Positions 1-8,609 of a stretch of 64,000 nt of DNA are shown here, one piece after another. The stretch comes from JADJLQ01 sp044227925 (GTDB lineage Bacteria > Bacteroidota > Bacteroidia > Chitinophagales > Saprospiraceae): assembly GCA_044227925.1 (NCBI GenBank), contig JBGAVW010000011.1, positions 30,987 through 94,986 on the forward strand, read 5' to 3'. How positions within the stretch are numbered: the first letter of the stretch is position 1; each line of letters opens with the position of its first letter. The notes beneath the pieces were generated by a model. It saw nothing but the letters and a program-made list of their open reading frames with translations, did not search any database and was not told where the DNA came from. The position numbers were made by a program, and so were the translations under genes.

Positions 1-74
1 TCTTTAAATTTAAACATGACCACATGGCGAAGGATCTTTGGCGGGCCCTGAAATACGGATTCCATACTGTTTAA
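1..74 (+). CDS. possible C-terminal tail of an upstream gene (partial)
   Basis: Frame 3 is open from the window edge to a TAA at 72-74. It reads as about 23 residues ending in DLWRALKYGFHTV, which has the composition of a real protein terminus rather than random AT-rich sequence. No family can be assigned from so short a tail. Nothing else is visible from 75 to 244. Confidence 0.3.
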   Translation, partial: FKFKHDHMAKDLWRALKYGFHTV

Positions 75-244
75 TTCTTTAGTAAGAAGAGTAAAAAGGA
101 TTATTAATAATGGAAAAAAATACCTGTGATTACAGATTGATTTAGTCATAATTGGAAACTTATTTTACAAATGTAATCATATAAATTAAAACCGCACTAC
201 CGTCTATGAAATAAGGAATAATATCGATCTGATCTATTCTTATT

Positions 245-1636
245 TTAAGACCACAATCTATCCCAGGCCCTGATTTCATTCCATTCCGGTGTAGGGGCAA
301 ACATTTGCTGGCCTTTGATTATAAATTCTTTCACTACATCTTCATTGAGTTCCACACCGATTCCAGGTTTTTCTGGAACCTTTACGTAACCATCCTTTAC
401 AAATGGTTTCTCAATGCCGGTTACCAAATCTTCAAACTTTGGACTATCTACTGCGTGATGCTCCAGCCACAAAAAGTTTTCGGTAGCAGCTGCTGCATGT
501 ACTGAACCTAAAAACGAAACCGGGCCTGCAGCGTGATGCAACATAAATCCTATTCCATTTTGACTGGCATAATCACCTATTCTCTTGGTTTCTAATATAC
601 CGCCGGCTGTATTGGGATCTGGATGTACTATATCTACTGAATGTTTGTCTATTATCTCTTTAAATCCACCTTGCAACATATATATATCTTCACCGGTTTG
701 GGTAGGAGTATTGGTGGAGGTAGTAATCTCTCTCCACTGATCGGTATATTGCCAGGGGATGATGTCTTCTATATAGGCCAGATTATATTTTTCTACAGCT
801 TGTGCAATTTTGATGGCTTCGTTTACTCCAAAATGACCCCAATGGTCAGTACCCATAGGTATTTCATAGCCTATTTGCTTACGCATCACATCGAGAAATT
901 CACAGAGTCTTTCTATTCCTTTTTGAGTGATTTGTACTCCGGTAAAAGGATGTTTGGCCAGGTTATAGTTACGGTATTCGTATTGATATGGCTTATATTT
1001 TCCTTCAGGCGCATTGATGATGGCACCCGGTATATCTTTGAGCAGATTGATACCAATATCCATTTTGAGGGCAGTATACCCCTTGTCCAATCTTTCCTGC
1101 ATTCGTTTTGCATATTCATACGGATCCTGAGAAATTGTCGTATCACAGTACACTCTTACCCTATCCCGGTATTTACCTCCCAGTAATTGATATACCGGAA
1201 CATTATATGCTTTACCTACTATGTCCCATAGGGCCATTTCTACTCCCGATACTCCACCACCTTGTCTGCCGTGATGACCAAACTGTGAAATAATTTTAAA
1301 TAGCCTTTCCACATTACAGGGATTTTGGCCTATTAACCTGCTTTTTAAAAATAAAGCATACTCTTTAGCTGCTCCATCCCGTACATCGCCGTGACCTATG
1401 ATGCCTTGATTAGTATATATGCGTACGATCGGTGTCCGGAATACCACTCCGCTGATTTCGGCTATACGCATATCGGTGATCTTAAGATCAGATGGTGCTG
1501 ATGACCGGTTTACTTTTTGCGTGGTATATTCCAATTGCTCTTCAATCGGCGACATCGCCATAGTGCCGAGACTCAGACCGCCAAGACTCAGTTTTTGTAA
1601 AAAATCACGACGAGGATTTGTATTTTTTTCAGACAT
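245..1636 (-). CDS. Tat-exported enolase-superfamily sugar-acid dehydratase (mandelate racemase/muconate lactonizing type)
   Basis: 463 residues. The N-terminus carries a twin-arginine signal (RRDFLQKLS followed by a small-residue stretch), so the enzyme should be exported folded. The MR/MLE fold is clear: capping-domain motif GVEMALWDIVGKA, barrel strand ALKMDIG, then metal ligands in GTDHWGHF, YIEDIIPW and TGEDIY, and a late catalytic-His segment MLHHAAGP. The KxD at the second strand, instead of KxK, fits acid-sugar dehydratases better than racemases; the substrate is unknown. The frame extends upstream to a TTG at 1663, but that TTG lies inside the TAAATTTG promoter box, so ATG 1636 is taken as the start. 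A Tat signal on this superfamily is unusual outside Bacteroidota and Planctomycetes. Confidence 0.85.
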   Translation of the reverse strand: MSEKNTNPRRDFLQKLSLGGLSLGTMAMSPIEEQLEYTTQKVNRSSAPSDLKITDMRIAEISGVVFRTPIVRIYTNQGIIGHGDVRDGAAKEYALFLKSRLIGQNPCNVERLFKIISQFGHHGRQGGGVSGVEMALWDIVGKAYNVPVYQLLGGKYRDRVRVYCDTTISQDPYEYAKRMQERLDKGYTALKMDIGINLLKDIPGAIINAPEGKYKPYQYEYRNYNLAKHPFTGVQITQKGIERLCEFLDVMRKQIGYEIPMGTDHWGHFGVNEAIKIAQAVEKYNLAYIEDIIPWQYTDQWREITTSTNTPTQTGEDIYMLQGGFKEIIDKHSVDIVHPDPNTAGGILETKRIGDYASQNGIGFMLHHAAGPVSFLGSVHAAAATENFLWLEHHAVDSPKFEDLVTGIEKPFVKDGYVKVPEKPGIGVELNEDVVKEFIIKGQQMFAPTPEWNEIRAWDRLWS

Positions 1637-2030
1637 GATAGAATGGTTTTTTATTTTATTCAAATTTAAATATAAATAAAATATAGGATAATGGAGTGAA
1701 CTGTCTGTCCTGTGCTTCCATTTCTCAATATTTGAGTAAAGACACCTTAGTAACTATTTAATATTCAATTTATTATACAAAAGGAATTCTTTTGATAGAG
1801 CTGTTGGAGTTTGGTACCGGTAAAAAAATAGAAAGAGCCTGTTGGATACATAAAAAACAAGCATCCGCATCCCTGATAAATGCATTTGTGTTATTGAAGA
1901 AATAATATATTCTTACAGTATGTAAAGAATCGCGATTAATCTGGCTTATCCGGTATCTTTTGTTAACTAAATTGCATAATTGATTTCGACTATAGTCGTT
2001 TGTTTCTGCTATTTTTATTTTTTATTTAGA
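1637..2030. other. 394-bp divergent intergenic region
   Basis: This gap lies between two divergently transcribed genes. It holds the minus-strand box TAAATTTG (1661-1668). Only weak plus-strand candidates serve rtcB: a TATCTTTTG-like run just after 1950 and the T-rich stretch directly before ATG 2031. A roughly 47-codon open stretch ending near 1905 has no clear start or recognisable product. No RNA gene or strong hairpin was seen. Confidence 0.5.
1661..1668 (-). promoter_or_regulatory. -7 box TAAATTTG for the sugar-acid dehydratase
   Basis: On the minus strand this reads TAAATTTG, an exact match to the Bacteroidota TAnnTTTG box, 24 nt before ATG 1636. It argues against the in-frame upstream TTG, whose bases are part of the box. 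No clear -33 TTTG is seen. Confidence 0.5.
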
Positions 2031-3443
2031 ATGAATGACATCAACGGAAAAACCTTGCTCCAACTTGGGTTCCCTGAAGGAAAAAGCATTGGAATAGCGT
2101 TGAGTCTGCTGGAAAAACACAATCAGGATGCATCTGCAAATCTTTCTTTTTTATCCGGTATACTGCAATGTCCAGAATTTTATCTTGATCATCCTGTCTA
2201 TGATTTGTTGGCGCAGTCATTGATTGAACACAAAATCACCGAAAGCAAAAATATTGTACTCAAAGAAAAAGCCGACAGCTACCCTATTTATGGCAAAGAG
2301 TATATAGAGCAAGGAGCTTTAGATCAAATGAATACGGCCATGAAACTTCCGGTTACCTTGCGAGGAGCACTGATGCCCGATGCACATCAGGGGTATGGCT
2401 TGCCTATTGGCGGCGTACTGGCTACTAAAAATGCAGTGATTCCTTATGGCGTAGGCGTGGATATAGGATGCAGGATGGCTTTATCTGTGTACGATATACC
2501 CGCCGATTATTTTGAAGGAAATAGACATAGTTTTAAACGTGAGTTGATTGCTTTTACAAAGTTCGGTGCAGGAAATGCCTGGCGTGGAAAAGAAAAAGCA
2601 TATCATCCTGTATTAGAAAGCCATGATTTTAAGATGAATACATTTATTAATAAATTATATGATAAAGCCGCTGAACAACTGGGTACATCGGGGGGAGGTA
2701 ATCATTTTGTAGAATGGGGTATATTAGACATACTGCAAGAAGATAAATCATTAAATATACCTAAAGGAAAATACGTGGCTTTATTATCCCATTCAGGCTC
2801 CCGGGGATTAGGAGCTACCATTGCGGGATATTATACCAGACTTGCAAAAGAGAAATGTGTATTACCCAGAGAAGCTGCTAATCTTGCTTACTTCGATTTA
2901 AACTCTGAAGAAGGTTTGGAATATTGGATTGCAATGAATCTTGCTGGTGCATATGCTTCTGCCTGTCACCAGGTGATTCACGACAGATTGACCAAAGCAA
3001 TAGGTGCAGAACTGTTAGGCAGGGTAGAAAACCATCATAATTTTGCCTGGAAAGAAACGGTAAATGACCAGGAAGCCATTGTACATCGTAAAGGTGCCAC
3101 ACCTGCTTCAGAAGGAACACTTGGTATCATACCCGGATCTATGACAGCACCCGGGTTTTTAGTCAGGGGCCTCGGTGAATTAAATTCCATCAATTCTGCA
3201 TCACATGGTGCCGGAAGACAATTGTCTCGTACCAAAGCCATGGCCACGATCACAAGAGATGAAATGAAAAAAATATTGGCTGATCATGGTGTAACTTTGA
3301 TTGGAGGAGATAGAGATGAAGCTCCTATGGCTTATAAAGATATCAATCAGGTGATGCGTGCACAGCAGGACTTAGTAGACATCATCGCCCGATTTCAACC
3401 CAAAATGGTTAGGATGGCCGAAGATGGAAGTAAAGAAGATTGA
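2031..3443 (+). CDS. rtcB: RNA-splicing ligase RtcB
   Basis: 470 residues. RtcB joins RNA 2',3'-cyclic phosphate (or 3'-phosphate) ends to 5'-OH ends using Mn2+ and GTP, through a guanylated histidine. Signature segments are all present: GVDIGCRM with the metal-binding Cys, SGGGNHF, HSGSRGLG, VENHHNFAW, and the nucleophile-containing SHGAGRQLSR. The frame opens at a TTG at 1980, but that would add a hydrophobic leader foreign to the family; ATG 2031 gives a normal N-terminus. No archease or RtcA gene lies nearby, so this is a solitary RtcB, probably cytoplasmic and used in RNA repair. Family assignment is certain; the cellular target is not known. Confidence 0.95.
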   Translation: MNDINGKTLLQLGFPEGKSIGIALSLLEKHNQDASANLSFLSGILQCPEFYLDHPVYDLLAQSLIEHKITESKNIVLKEKADSYPIYGKEYIEQGALDQMNTAMKLPVTLRGALMPDAHQGYGLPIGGVLATKNAVIPYGVGVDIGCRMALSVYDIPADYFEGNRHSFKRELIAFTKFGAGNAWRGKEKAYHPVLESHDFKMNTFINKLYDKAAEQLGTSGGGNHFVEWGILDILQEDKSLNIPKGKYVALLSHSGSRGLGATIAGYYTRLAKEKCVLPREAANLAYFDLNSEEGLEYWIAMNLAGAYASACHQVIHDRLTKAIGAELLGRVENHHNFAWKETVNDQEAIVHRKGATPASEGTLGIIPGSMTAPGFLVRGLGELNSINSASHGAGRQLSRTKAMATITRDEMKKILADHGVTLIGGDRDEAPMAYKDINQVMRAQQDLVDIIARFQPKMVRMAEDGSKED

Positions 3444-3582
3444 AAGAAATATTTACTTGCTGGATCATTCCTCTCAAGGATTAAGGATATTAATTGCAGT
3501 TAATTTCTTTTAAAAAATACTGTCTGCCATATCCATCATTATTATTAACTTTCCATTTCCTTAATTAAAAAGAAATGTATAT

Positions 3583-4515
3583 ATGAATAATAATATCAAA
3601 AGACGCGACTTTATCAAACAAAGCTCATTAGGTGCTTTAGCCTTCGCGGGTGCCGATTTTTCATTGCTGTCGGATGTAAAGAATAAACCACATATTCTCA
3701 GTTTGCAATTGTATTCTGTAAGGCAGGCTATGAGTAAAGATCCTCTGGGTACTGTAAAAGAATTGGCTAAAATCGGCTATAAAGATTGCGAACATGCAGG
3801 ATATAATGCGGCTAAAAGACAATACTACGGTTATAGCCCGGCGGACTGGAAAAAAATACTGATGGATAATGGTATGACTATGAAAAGTGGTCATACGACT
3901 TTTGGTAAAGATCACTATGATATGGGAACCAGGCAAATTACGGATGCCTGGAAAACCATAGTAGAGGATGCCATCACGGTAGGACAGGAATATATAATTA
4001 GTCCCTGGTTGGATATAAACTTAAGAAAAGACCTTGATGGATTAAAAAAATTCCTTGAAGGGTTTAATGCAAGTGGTGCCTATTGCAAAAGCCAGGGTAT
4101 ACGGTATGGTTATCACAATCATGATTTTGAATTTAGCATAAAACTTACCAGCAAACGCATCATGGATATCATCATGGAAAATACGGATCCTTCTTTAGTA
4201 GCTCAGCAAATCGATATCGGAAATATGTACGGTGGTGGCGGAAGGGCAATGGAATTATTAAAATTGTATCCGGGCCGGTTTGAGCTCATGCATGTAAAAG
4301 ATGTAATCAAAGCAAAATCTGCTGAAAATGGGCTGGATCATTACGAAAGTTGTGTCCTCGGCAAGGGCCTGATTGGAGTAAAGGATATAATAAAACATGC
4401 TCGTAAAAAAGGCGGCACTTTTTACCTTATTATTGAGCAAGAAGCTTACCAGGGTATGGATCCAATTGAATCCATGCGACAGGATTATAATATCATGAAA
4501 GACTGGAAATACTAA
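3583..4515 (+). CDS. Tat-exported TIM-barrel sugar isomerase/epimerase-like protein
   Basis: 310 residues. It has a twin-arginine signal (KRRDFIKQSS followed by GALAFAG). The mature part is an AP-endonuclease-2-like (xylose-isomerase-like) TIM barrel: LSLQLYSVRQAM at strand 1, HAGYN, YHNHDFEF with a metal-type His/Asp/Glu set, QQIDIGNMY, MHVKDV and a terminal IIEQEAY. In this family the conserved Glu, Asp and His residues bind a divalent metal at the barrel mouth. Relatives act as sugar isomerases, epimerases or keto-sugar processing enzymes, and the substrate here cannot be read from sequence. It appears monocistronic. A TAACTTTC near-match to the promoter box lies about 30-40 nt upstream. 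Confidence 0.85.
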   Translation: MNNNIKRRDFIKQSSLGALAFAGADFSLLSDVKNKPHILSLQLYSVRQAMSKDPLGTVKELAKIGYKDCEHAGYNAAKRQYYGYSPADWKKILMDNGMTMKSGHTTFGKDHYDMGTRQITDAWKTIVEDAITVGQEYIISPWLDINLRKDLDGLKKFLEGFNASGAYCKSQGIRYGYHNHDFEFSIKLTSKRIMDIIMENTDPSLVAQQIDIGNMYGGGGRAMELLKLYPGRFELMHVKDVIKAKSAENGLDHYESCVLGKGLIGVKDIIKHARKKGGTFYLIIEQEAYQGMDPIESMRQDYNIMKDWKY

Positions 4516-4527
4516 TTTCCGTTTAGT

Positions 4528-4535
4528 TATTTTTG
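4528..4535 (+). promoter_or_regulatory. -7 box TATTTTTG close to the EamA start
   Basis: An exact TAnnTTTG match ends 10 nt before TTG 4546. With a start site a few bases downstream, the 5' leader would be about 5 nt or less, which supports the TTG start. Confidence 0.5.
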
Positions 4536-4545
4536 CAACTTCTTT

Positions 4546-5424
4546 TTGGCAAAATACGATTACAACTCTGCATCTCCATTTAGCCTGCTCATTTTACTTG
4601 GAATAGTATGGGGCAGTTCGTTTATACTGATAGCACATATTTTACCTTGTTATACCCCAATACAGTATGCTTTGCTCCGGGTAATGCTTACCGGGCTTTG
4701 TCTGTCTCCGTGGTGTATAAAATACATAAAGACTGTCAATAAAACCCAGTTGTTATGGTTATTCAGCCTTGGAGCCTTGGGTTACTTTATTTCTTATTTA
4801 TTTATGGGCATCAGTCAAAAACACATCAGCAGCAGCCTGGCAGGTATTTTATCATCTCTGGCCCCATTATTCACATTTATATTGGGTACTATTTTTTTCA
4901 AGCACGAGTTTAAGTGGAAAAATATTTTCGGGATCAGCCTGGGGTTGATTGGTTGTTTGTTTATCGTATTATTCAGAAAGTCAAGTAATACGGTTACCGA
5001 AGAAACATATTATATGTATTTTATGTTTGTTTCTGTTTTGTCATCCGCTATTGCATTAAATATCAGTCAGTCAAAACTAAAGGGTATACCCCCACTGGCT
5101 ATATCATCAGTATCTTTTGGTACGGCAGGGATTCTGGCAATGATTGGTTTTTTATCCATCACCGATTGGTCTGCCTTGACCATGCATTCTCAAATCGTGA
5201 GTTGCACCGCAAGTTTATTATGTCTTTCTATAATTGGTACGGCCCTCGCTTCACTGGTATATTTTCATATCATGAAGATCACCAATGCTCTGTATACCAG
5301 TACGGTGACCTATATCATACCTATTGTGGCCGTGTTGTGGGGACTTACTGCTAATGAACATGTTTCAACTAATCAGATTATTGGATTGGGTTTGATCATT
5401 GGTGGAATACGGTTGCTGAGATAA
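4546..5424 (+). CDS. EamA/DMT-family transporter
   Basis: 292 residues with about ten hydrophobic membrane spans arranged as two EamA repeats. The first begins LLILLGIVWGSSFILI, and the second half ends YTSTVTYIIPIVAVLWG, both typical of drug/metabolite transporters. The translation starts at TTG; the first in-frame ATG is inside the second span, so a TTG start placed just after a promoter box is the only reading that keeps span one. The substrate is unknown. The 3' end overlaps the convergent Nudix gene by 52 bp. Confidence 0.85.
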   Translation: MAKYDYNSASPFSLLILLGIVWGSSFILIAHILPCYTPIQYALLRVMLTGLCLSPWCIKYIKTVNKTQLLWLFSLGALGYFISYLFMGISQKHISSSLAGILSSLAPLFTFILGTIFFKHEFKWKNIFGISLGLIGCLFIVLFRKSSNTVTEETYYMYFMFVSVLSSAIALNISQSKLKGIPPLAISSVSFGTAGILAMIGFLSITDWSALTMHSQIVSCTASLLCLSIIGTALASLVYFHIMKITNALYTSTVTYIIPIVAVLWGLTANEHVSTNQIIGLGLIIGGIRLLR

Positions 5425-5903
5425 TCGATTTGATCAGCCGAATCAGAAATTTTAATGAAAACATCATTCCATACGGAATCCAGCCAAGTTCCTTTCGTCA
5501 ATGCTTTAGTATCCTCAAAAGAAAAAAACTGAATTTCATGGATCTCCCGGCCATCCGGCTTTATAGACCCACCTATTATTTCAGCTTTATATACAATCAT
5601 CACATATCCAACCCGGTCTCCATTCTGATATTGAACCCGAAATTCCGGGCCACCGTACACCCCAAGGATGTTAGTGAGACTAACTTTACAACCCGTTTCT
5701 TCCTCCATTTCCCGTATTGCCGCAGCTTCAGGGCTTTCGTCCGGTTCAATCATTCCTCCCGGTGCTACCCATACATTATTATTGACATGTCGCACCAGTA
5801 ATACTCTATTAGCATTATCAAACACGAGAATGGTAACCGATGGAAGCAGAATATAATCATGTCCTATTTTTTCTCTTATTTTCGTGATATAAGACGAGAG
5901 CAT
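5373..5903 (-). CDS. Nudix hydrolase
   Basis: 176 residues. It contains a complete Nudix box (G-x5-E-x7-REU-x-EE-x-GU) around residues 48-71, with the catalytic REMEEETG helix. The enzyme should hydrolyse a nucleoside diphosphate linked to another moiety, in the cytoplasm; specificity is not readable. The last 17 codons run antisense into the end of the EamA gene, so the two transcripts overlap tail to tail. rnhB lies immediately upstream on the same strand with 35 bp between. Confidence 0.88.
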   Translation of the reverse strand: MLSSYITKIREKIGHDYILLPSVTILVFDNANRVLLVRHVNNNVWVAPGGMIEPDESPEAAAIREMEEETGCKVSLTNILGVYGGPEFRVQYQNGDRVGYVMIVYKAEIIGGSIKPDGREIHEIQFFSFEDTKALTKGTWLDSVWNDVFIKISDSADQIDYLSNRIPPMIKPNPII

Positions 5904-5938
5904 AGTATATAAATACTTTTACATTTTTACAAAAGGGT

Positions 5939-6538
5939 TTATTCAAATAGTACTCCCTGCTCAGGCAGATTCCATTGAAAACTTTTTCTATGGTGTGTGC
6001 ATTCTCCATACATTCTTAATGCCGCTTTATGTTCAGGGGTCGGATATCCTTTGTTTGAAACCCAATTATAATGCGGAAATTCTTCGTGCAGTTTTTCCAT
6101 ATATTCATCACGATATGTTTTGGCCAGGATTGATGCTGCCGCTATCGATAAATACAGGGCATCACCATCTACAATACACCTGTGGTTTACATCATGGTAT
6201 GGTCTGAATTTATTTCCATCTACTAAGATCAGCTCAGGGATAGTATTGATTTTATCCAGGGCATAATGCATTGCTTTTACTGATGCCCACAAGATATTGT
6301 AATAGTCGATTTCAGCAGGGGTACACGAGGCTACTGCCCAATGCAAAGCTTTTTTTTCAATGATACCTCTTAACCGATCTCTTTCTTTTTTATTCAATTT
6401 TTTGGAATCATCTATACCGGGATTTTTAAAGCCTTGTGGCAATATCACTGCAGCAGCAAATACCGGACCTGCCAGGCAGCCTCTCCCGGCTTCGTCTACA
6501 CCTGCCTCTATTAACCCTTTCTTAAAAAATGATTTCAC
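5939..6538 (-). CDS. rnhB: Ribonuclease HII
   Basis: 199 residues. RNase HII nicks RNA-DNA hybrids 5' of ribonucleotides and initiates ribonucleotide excision repair. Visible motifs are AGVDEAGRGCLAGPV (first catalytic Asp-Glu and the GRG loop), DDSKKL, LILVDGNK and AAASILAKTYRDEYM. The start is GTG at 6538: an in-frame TAA lies two codons upstream and no ATG falls before the first catalytic motif. It may be cotranscribed with the downstream Nudix gene. Confidence 0.95.
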   Translation of the reverse strand: MKSFFKKGLIEAGVDEAGRGCLAGPVFAAAVILPQGFKNPGIDDSKKLNKKERDRLRGIIEKKALHWAVASCTPAEIDYYNILWASVKAMHYALDKINTIPELILVDGNKFRPYHDVNHRCIVDGDALYLSIAAASILAKTYRDEYMEKLHEEFPHYNWVSNKGYPTPEHKAALRMYGECTHHRKSFQWNLPEQGVLFE

Positions 6539-6721
6539 CTGTTAGATCTGTATGCAATATATAGACGATCTGTCAATGATGAAAGATAATTTTTTTGTCG
6601 AATCACTATGCAATGCCCATCTCCGAATCGGTTTAATTAAAAGTAAATCTTCTCTTGCCTGATTTGATCGAAAAAAATTTATCTCCATGTATCAAATATC
6701 TAAAGTTATTTTGCAGGCAGA

Positions 6722-7255
6722 ATGTTGTTGAAAAGTATAAAGTACATATGGGTTTTGATCACTTTGTGCTCGGTTACAGCTTGTCATATCCAAGCCCAGA
6801 AGATTACGGGCATGGTAAAAGATCCTGCATTTGATAAAACCATAACTGGTTTATTGGATTTTGAGGTGACGGCAATATCTGTATCTGATTTGCAGAAAAT
6901 GAAAGATGTATTGTTATTGGATGCGCGAGAAGATGAGGAATTTATTATAAGTCACATTCCCGGTGCGGTACATATCGGTTACAACCATTGGTCTAAGGAA
7001 GCAGTAAAAAATATAAGCATGGATAAAAAAATAGTGGTGTATTGTTCTGTAGGATATCGAAGTGAAAAAATAGGTAAGAAACTTAAAGACCTTGGTTTTA
7101 AAAATGTATATAATCTATACGGAAGTATTTTTGAATGGGCCAATCAGGGTTTGCCCTTGGAATCAAGCAATGGCTCCAAAACAAATAAAATACATACTTA
7201 TAATAAAAACTGGAGTAAATGGGTATCCAATATGGAGATCCTGAAAGTATGGTGA
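6722..7255 (+). CDS. secreted rhodanese-like protein (probable lipoprotein)
   Basis: 177 residues. The N-terminus is a signal peptide with a good lipobox (SVTAC), so it is probably a periplasm-facing lipoprotein. Residues about 45-140 form one rhodanese domain: LLLDAREDEEF, HIPGAVHIGY and the active-site loop YCSVGYRSEKIG with the catalytic Cys. Single-domain periplasmic rhodaneses may handle sulfane sulfur, but the substrate is unknown. A TATTTTG near-match to the promoter box lies at 6707-6713, ahead of ATG 6722. Confidence 0.8.
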   Translation: MLLKSIKYIWVLITLCSVTACHIQAQKITGMVKDPAFDKTITGLLDFEVTAISVSDLQKMKDVLLLDAREDEEFIISHIPGAVHIGYNHWSKEAVKNISMDKKIVVYCSVGYRSEKIGKKLKDLGFKNVYNLYGSIFEWANQGLPLESSNGSKTNKIHTYNKNWSKWVSNMEILKVW

Positions 7256-7311
7256 TTTAATACCCTAAATTAGTAAATTATACATTCATCTTTTTCCCAT
7301 TCTCCATTTTT

Positions 7312-7319
7312 TAACTTTA
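7312..7319 (+). promoter_or_regulatory. -7-like box TAACTTTA abutting the DUF2851 start
   Basis: TAnnTTTA (last base A instead of G) ends only 3 nt before ATG 7323, which implies a leaderless or nearly leaderless transcript for the DUF2851-lpxK unit. Confidence 0.4.
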
Positions 7320-7322
7320 TAT

Positions 7323-8609
7323 ATGCAGATTACTGAAGATTTATTATATTATATCTGGCGCTTTCGATTATTTGATTTTAAAAATTTGAAAACACAGCAA
7401 GGTGAACTGATAGAAATAATAGAACCCGGTATACGAAATACCGACGCCGGACCCGATTTCATCATGGCTAAAATAAAAATTAATGATCAGCTATGGGTAG
7501 GTAATGCAGAGTTGCATGTAAAATCTTCAGACTGGAATCTGCATCATCATGTTCAGGATCCTTCCTATAATAATGTAATACTTCATATAGTGTGGAAACA
7601 CGATGAGGATATTAAAAACAGTCTTGGCCAGCTTATACCCTGCATGGAATTAAATAAATTAGTAAATAATCAACTATTATCAAAATATGAATACCTGATG
7701 CAAAATCAACTCTGGGTACCCTGTGGTAATATCATTAATTCCGTACCATCCATTATCAAACAAACGTGGCTGTCCCGATTGACGGCCGAAAGGCTGGAAC
7801 AAAAATCAAAAATGGTGTTGGATGCACTGGATCAAAACAACCGGGATTGGGAGTCTGTATGCTATCAAATACTGGCACGTGCTTTGGGAGGCCAGGTAAA
7901 TGGTGAAATAATGGAAATTCTTGCCAGGCTGACTCCTTTGTCCATAATATACAAACATCGGGATCAACTCTTACAACTGGAAGCTTTATTATTTGGCCAA
8001 TCCGGATTATTGATGGAAGCAGATGCTGCTGATGAATACATCACCAAATTGCAAAATGAATATGCATTTCTAAAATCAAAATACAATTTACAATCGTTAA
8101 AGTCTTCCCAATGGAAGTTTTTACGTATGCGGCCTGCCAATTTTCCAACTTTACGCATTGCCCAGCTGGCCAGAATCCTATTCCAAACCGATTTACTATT
8201 CTCCAAATTTCTATCTGCAAGGCATGTAAATGAAATCATACATATGCTGGATGTCACCATTAGTCAATATTGGAAAAATCACTATACATTTAATTCTAAA
8301 AGTGAAAACAAAGAAAAACACCTTGGTAAAGAAACCATACACTCCATCATCATCAATACCATTTCACCATTGATGTTTGCTTACGGTATCTCTACCGACA
8401 ATGATGTATACAAGGAAAAAGCAATAGAATGGCTCGAAGCATTACCGGCCGAGAAAAATGTAATTACAAAAGGTTGGACTGCGATAGAATGGAAAGCCAC
8501 CACCGCCATGGATAGCCAGGCTCAAATACAATTAAAAAATAAGTATTGCAATGATAAAAAATGTCTTCATTGCAATATAGGCCATCATTTAATAAAATCT
8601 ACCCTATGA
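7323..8609 (+). CDS. DUF2851 family protein
   Basis: 428 residues, no signal peptide. The family is recognised by its N-terminus: YYIWRFRLFD, a PGIRNTDAGPDF block, then ELHVKSSDW and NVILHIVW. It ends with a cysteine/histidine cluster (CNDKKCLHCNIGHH), which could bind a metal. DUF2851 proteins are widespread in Bacteroidota and uncharacterised as far as I know. The stop overlaps the lpxK start in an ATGA, so the two genes are translationally coupled. Confidence 0.85.
   Translation: MQITEDLLYYIWRFRLFDFKNLKTQQGELIEIIEPGIRNTDAGPDFIMAKIKINDQLWVGNAELHVKSSDWNLHHHVQDPSYNNVILHIVWKHDEDIKNSLGQLIPCMELNKLVNNQLLSKYEYLMQNQLWVPCGNIINSVPSIIKQTWLSRLTAERLEQKSKMVLDALDQNNRDWESVCYQILARALGGQVNGEIMEILARLTPLSIIYKHRDQLLQLEALLFGQSGLLMEADAADEYITKLQNEYAFLKSKYNLQSLKSSQWKFLRMRPANFPTLRIAQLARILFQTDLLFSKFLSARHVNEIIHMLDVTISQYWKNHYTFNSKSENKEKHLGKETIHSIIINTISPLMFAYGISTDNDVYKEKAIEWLEALPAEKNVITKGWTAIEWKATTAMDSQAQIQLKNKYCNDKKCLHCNIGHHLIKSTL

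Noticed and set aside
641..1186. 181-codon open frame opposite the sugar-acid dehydratase
   Set aside because: It is an antisense frame of a gene with clear family motifs, and its residue composition is not protein-like.
1760..1905. roughly 47-codon open stretch upstream of rtcB
   Set aside because: No ATG, no recognisable product, and length is easily reached by chance; kept only as part of the intergenic note.
8561..8605. 15-codon upstream extension of lpxK
   Set aside because: It lies within the end of the DUF2851 gene; ATG 8606 with ATGA coupling is the standard arrangement.
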